Origin: Hyaloraphidium curvatum
Lineage: Eukaryota > Monoblepharomycota > Hyaloraphidiomycetes > Hyaloraphidiales > Hyaloraphidiaceae
Direction of reading: 5' to 3'
Assembly: GCA_025558095.1 (NCBI GenBank)
Contig: JAIVFI010000003.1
Location: 248,001-312,000 of the forward strand
Length of the DNA stretch: 64,000 nucleotides
Position 1 is the stretch's first letter; every line of letters begins with the position of its first letter. Position numbers and translations under genes: made by a program. This document shows positions 61,501 through 64,000 of the stretch, in pieces. Under the pieces are notes generated by a model that ran no database searches, was not told the origin of the DNA, and saw nothing but the letters and a program-made list of their open reading frames with translations.

Positions 61501-62912
61501 GAAGTGGCTGGAAGACAAGCACCCAACTGGAAGACAAAGCTGTTGAAAATGCCACAAAAAGTGAAGGATGCAAAAGGAGCAGAGGAACTGCAGTTTGAAG
61601 TCTTTCCTGATGGAAAATGCAATTGCTTGCACATGGAAGTGAAGCATGGTGCGCCCCACACAGAGAAAATCCCTGGGAAGAAAGGCAAAGGTCAAAAAGC
61701 CAGACAAGCCGGCAGAAGTGAACATGTTTGAGAACATCCACGAGACAAGAGAGTCCGGGATGAAAGAGGAATCAGCTGAACCGCAAGCTTTAGAGTTGCT
61801 GCCCAGAGCTGACACACCCACCACAGAGGTGATGGGATGGGCCACAATGCGACCATTGATGCAGAAAGTAGTGTACACGCGCGTGGCGACGGTAAATCAT
61901 CTTCGACGGCAGGTGACAGAACGGAGCATGAAGCAGGTGATGCTTTGCTGACGGGGATGAAAGCTAAACCTGAGGAGGGCAATTGGGAAAGAGATCCCAG
62001 GAAGTTGGTGCCCGAAAAGTATCATGATTTCCTGAGGTCTTCGAAGCGCAGGACGTGGAGTAGCTTCCCCCTCACCGGCTGGGAGTGGATTTGGAAATCA
62101 ATTTGCTGCCAGGAACAACACCTCCAACTGGAGAATCATTCCCCTGAACGCCAAAGAACTCTCAGATTTGCGAGAATACGTGGACAGCAGAAGAGGGTTC
62201 ATCAGACCGAGTTCTGCTTGCGCTCCCTTTTTCTACGTGAAAAACAACGGCAGGGATCCCAGCCTTATGATCAATTATCAAGGCCTCAATGTGATCACGG
62301 TTCCAGACAACTACAGCCTGCCATTGCTGACGGAGCTATGGACACATTGGACAGAGTTGCCGGAGCAAAGATCTTTACCAAAGTTGATCTAGCAGCAGCC
62401 TACCAAGTCAGAGTTGCAGGAGGCCATGATTGAAAAACTGCATTCAAAACTCGCTACGGAAGCAACGCGTGCATGGTGATGCCACTTGGGCTCAGGGACG
62501 CACCCAGTGCTTTTCAGCGCTACATGAACACGATTTTATCGAGCTCCTGGACGACTGGTTGGTGATCTACTTGGATGACTTGCTGGTGTACAACAAAGAC
62601 CCAAGTAACCACGCAGAGCACGTGAAGAGTGCTGCAGGTGTTGAAGGACAACAACTTGCAGGCCAAGCCACATAAATGCGTCGGGGACGCAACGGAAGTC
62701 ATCTACGCAGGTTTCCTGATCACGGAGAAAGGGTACCAGCCACACCCGAAAATGACAAGGCCATCCTGGATTGGGCGGAACCCAGGAATGTAAAGGAACT
62801 GTCTGAGGACGTTTCTTGGCTTTGCCAGCTACCTGCAAAGACATACACGTGGAAGGGTTTGCAAGGAAAGCAACGCCCCTCTACAAGTTGTTGAAGAAAG
62901 AGCAAGCATGAA
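61501..62912 (+). pseudogene. Ty3/gypsy reverse transcriptase remnant, frameshifted
   Basis: Weak, Lys-rich reading at 61500-61960 may be gag-pol linker. From about 61990: LVPEKYHDFL, then [97 protein letters not shown], the catalytic [13 protein letters not shown] and, decayed, AGFLITEKGYQPHPK with FLGFASYLQ. These blocks are in order but spread over all three frames, with at least four shifts or stops. RNase H, integrase and LTRs are absent. The remnant stops at the edge of the right LINE arm (about 62915). Confidence 0.85.
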
Positions 62913-62929
62913 CAGAATAGAATGTGGAA

Positions 62930-64000
62930 ATGGGTATGGTATTGGTGACCCGGACCTGCCCCTGGCTTGGCCGCTATTACACCACCATTGGTTTGTTTAG
63001 CTATGTCGACCTATCTGCCTCCTCCTTCCCTTGAATCCACAGTATGCTCCAGTCCCGCCGGTGTTGTTTGCTGGCAGGAAAACCTTCCCACGAAGGTGAA
63101 AAACCTTCCAGAAAGAATGAGGAGTTTGGTTCGGTTTGGGTTTTGGGACCTTCGTTCCCATCCAGCGGGCACAATGTCAGGCATGCAGCTTCATCTAGGT
63201 CCTGAAAAGTTCAGTGTTGGTTCTGGTCAAAAGGTGCTGGATTTGCCGTGTAGGCGAACAAAGAGCCGTAGGACTCCTGCCTCCATCCCCGTGTGTTTTG
63301 GAGTCGCCGTGCAGGCGAGCAAAGAGCTGTAGGGCTCCTGCCTCCATCCCTGTGTTGGCCGCTTACGTGTCCAGAGACCGGAATCCCCGGATATGTCGTT
63401 GTTTGCGCCGCGGCCCCTCCTTGAAGAGGCGCACCGGCGGGCAGTCAGCAGCGTTTAGCTAATTGCAAAGTTCATCGCCGTCGTGCATCTCTTTCATTTT
63501 CCCCGTTTTCTGTCGTTCATGGACTTTGAGATGAAGCTGGCAATGGAGTTGAGGGCCTTCTCCTTTTGCCGCCTCACTTTGATCGTGGGCTCGAACTCCT
63601 TGATGCTAAGAGCCCAGAGCCAGGTCAACATGTTCCACTCGCGGCCCAGTGTATCCAGTCTGGTCTGCAGCTTCTGGCGCCGCTCTGCATTTGCTGAACA
63701 GTGAAACAGAAAGTGTTGTTCGTCTCCAATGTGCTCAGGGTCATGCTTGCACGTTCTCTGCTGCACCTCAAGTCCTTGGTGCCTGCCTGTCTCCACCTCC
63801 AGGTCGTGGGTAGAGCACAGCAACTTTTGGACATCCCTCCGGTGCTTCTCCACCCGGATCAGGGATGGTCCGATGTGGCCAAAGGTCATGTCACACATCC
63901 TCCAAAAGTGCAGTTTGTCGTTGTCCTTGAGCCTCTGGGCATTGATCTCCCTGAACTTGCCCTTCACAAGATTCTCCACAGTCTCCTTGGGCCATGAGAA
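62930..64000 (-). mobile_element. LINE 3' end, right arm of inverted repeat (runs off the window)
   Basis: Reverse complement of 59564-60632. On the minus strand the LINE ORF enters at the window edge (ENLVKGKFREINAQRLKDND) and ends at 63494, followed by the 3' UTR and ATTCTATTCTG at about 62917-62929. The element continues past 64000, so its length and 5' state are unknown. Confidence 0.9.

Noticed and set aside
61501-61960. A gag or protease gene of the Ty3 remnant
   Set aside because: Lys/Glu-rich short frames are present but no zinc knuckle or aspartic protease motif could be read.

Overview
The window looks like nuclear DNA of a fungus, most likely an early-diverging, chytrid-like lineage (lineage inferred; no taxon marker present). 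Reasons: nearly every gene is split by short introns (about 48-120 nt; GTGCGT/GTGGGT/GTGAGT donors, CAG acceptors, CTGAC/CTAAC-like branch sites), and the set includes fungal or fungal-like proteins: a PHO81/NUC-2 type SPX-ankyrin-GDPD protein, DUG3, HAT1, GLN4, SEA2, VPS3, shugoshin, F-box and MYND proteins. Most of the window is GC-rich with intergenic gaps often below 200 bp; from about 50 kb rightwards GC falls visibly and the last 6 kb is retroelement debris. No rRNA, tRNA or CRISPR was recognised.

Layout. 1-1264: 3' part of an LRR gene ending in a PD-(D/E)XK nuclease-like domain. 1.3-6 kb: a hypothetical gene, an F-box gene with a frame break, DUG3 and a DUF2804 gene. 6.3-12.4 kb: PHO81-like gene and HAT1. 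12.6-18.4 kb: RBMS/MSSP-type RNA-binding protein, aspartate aminotransferase, MYND protein. 18.6-19.65 kb: a broken inverted copy of a segment whose parent lies at 26.45-27.65 kb. 19.8-26.5 kb: class V aminotransferase, small membrane protein, RING-MATH (TRAF-like) protein, one unknown gene. 26.7-30.9 kb: HMG-box gene, then F1-ATPase beta (ATP2) and delta (ATP16) transcribed divergently. 31-44.5 kb: five minus-strand genes, MCM2, SEC26 (beta-COP), PUS1, folylpolyglutamate synthase and an Egghead-like GT2. 45.4-47 kb: a membrane-anchored GH26-like glycosidase divergent from the GT2. 47.3-58 kb: GLN4, SGO1, VPS3 and SEA2. 58.1-64 kb: LINE and Ty3/gypsy fragments, including a long near-identical LINE inverted repeat around a decayed Ty3 polymerase gene.

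Most genes are housekeeping and unrelated, but several neighbours may work together: ATP2/ATP16 share one upstream region; the GT2 and GH26-like genes are a possible beta-mannan synthesis/cleavage pair; VPS3 (CORVET) and SEA2 (SEACAT/GATOR2), both acting at endosome/vacuole, have start codons 67 bp apart or overlapping. Exon joins marked exact were checked by reading frame and family alignment from memory; others are approximate.
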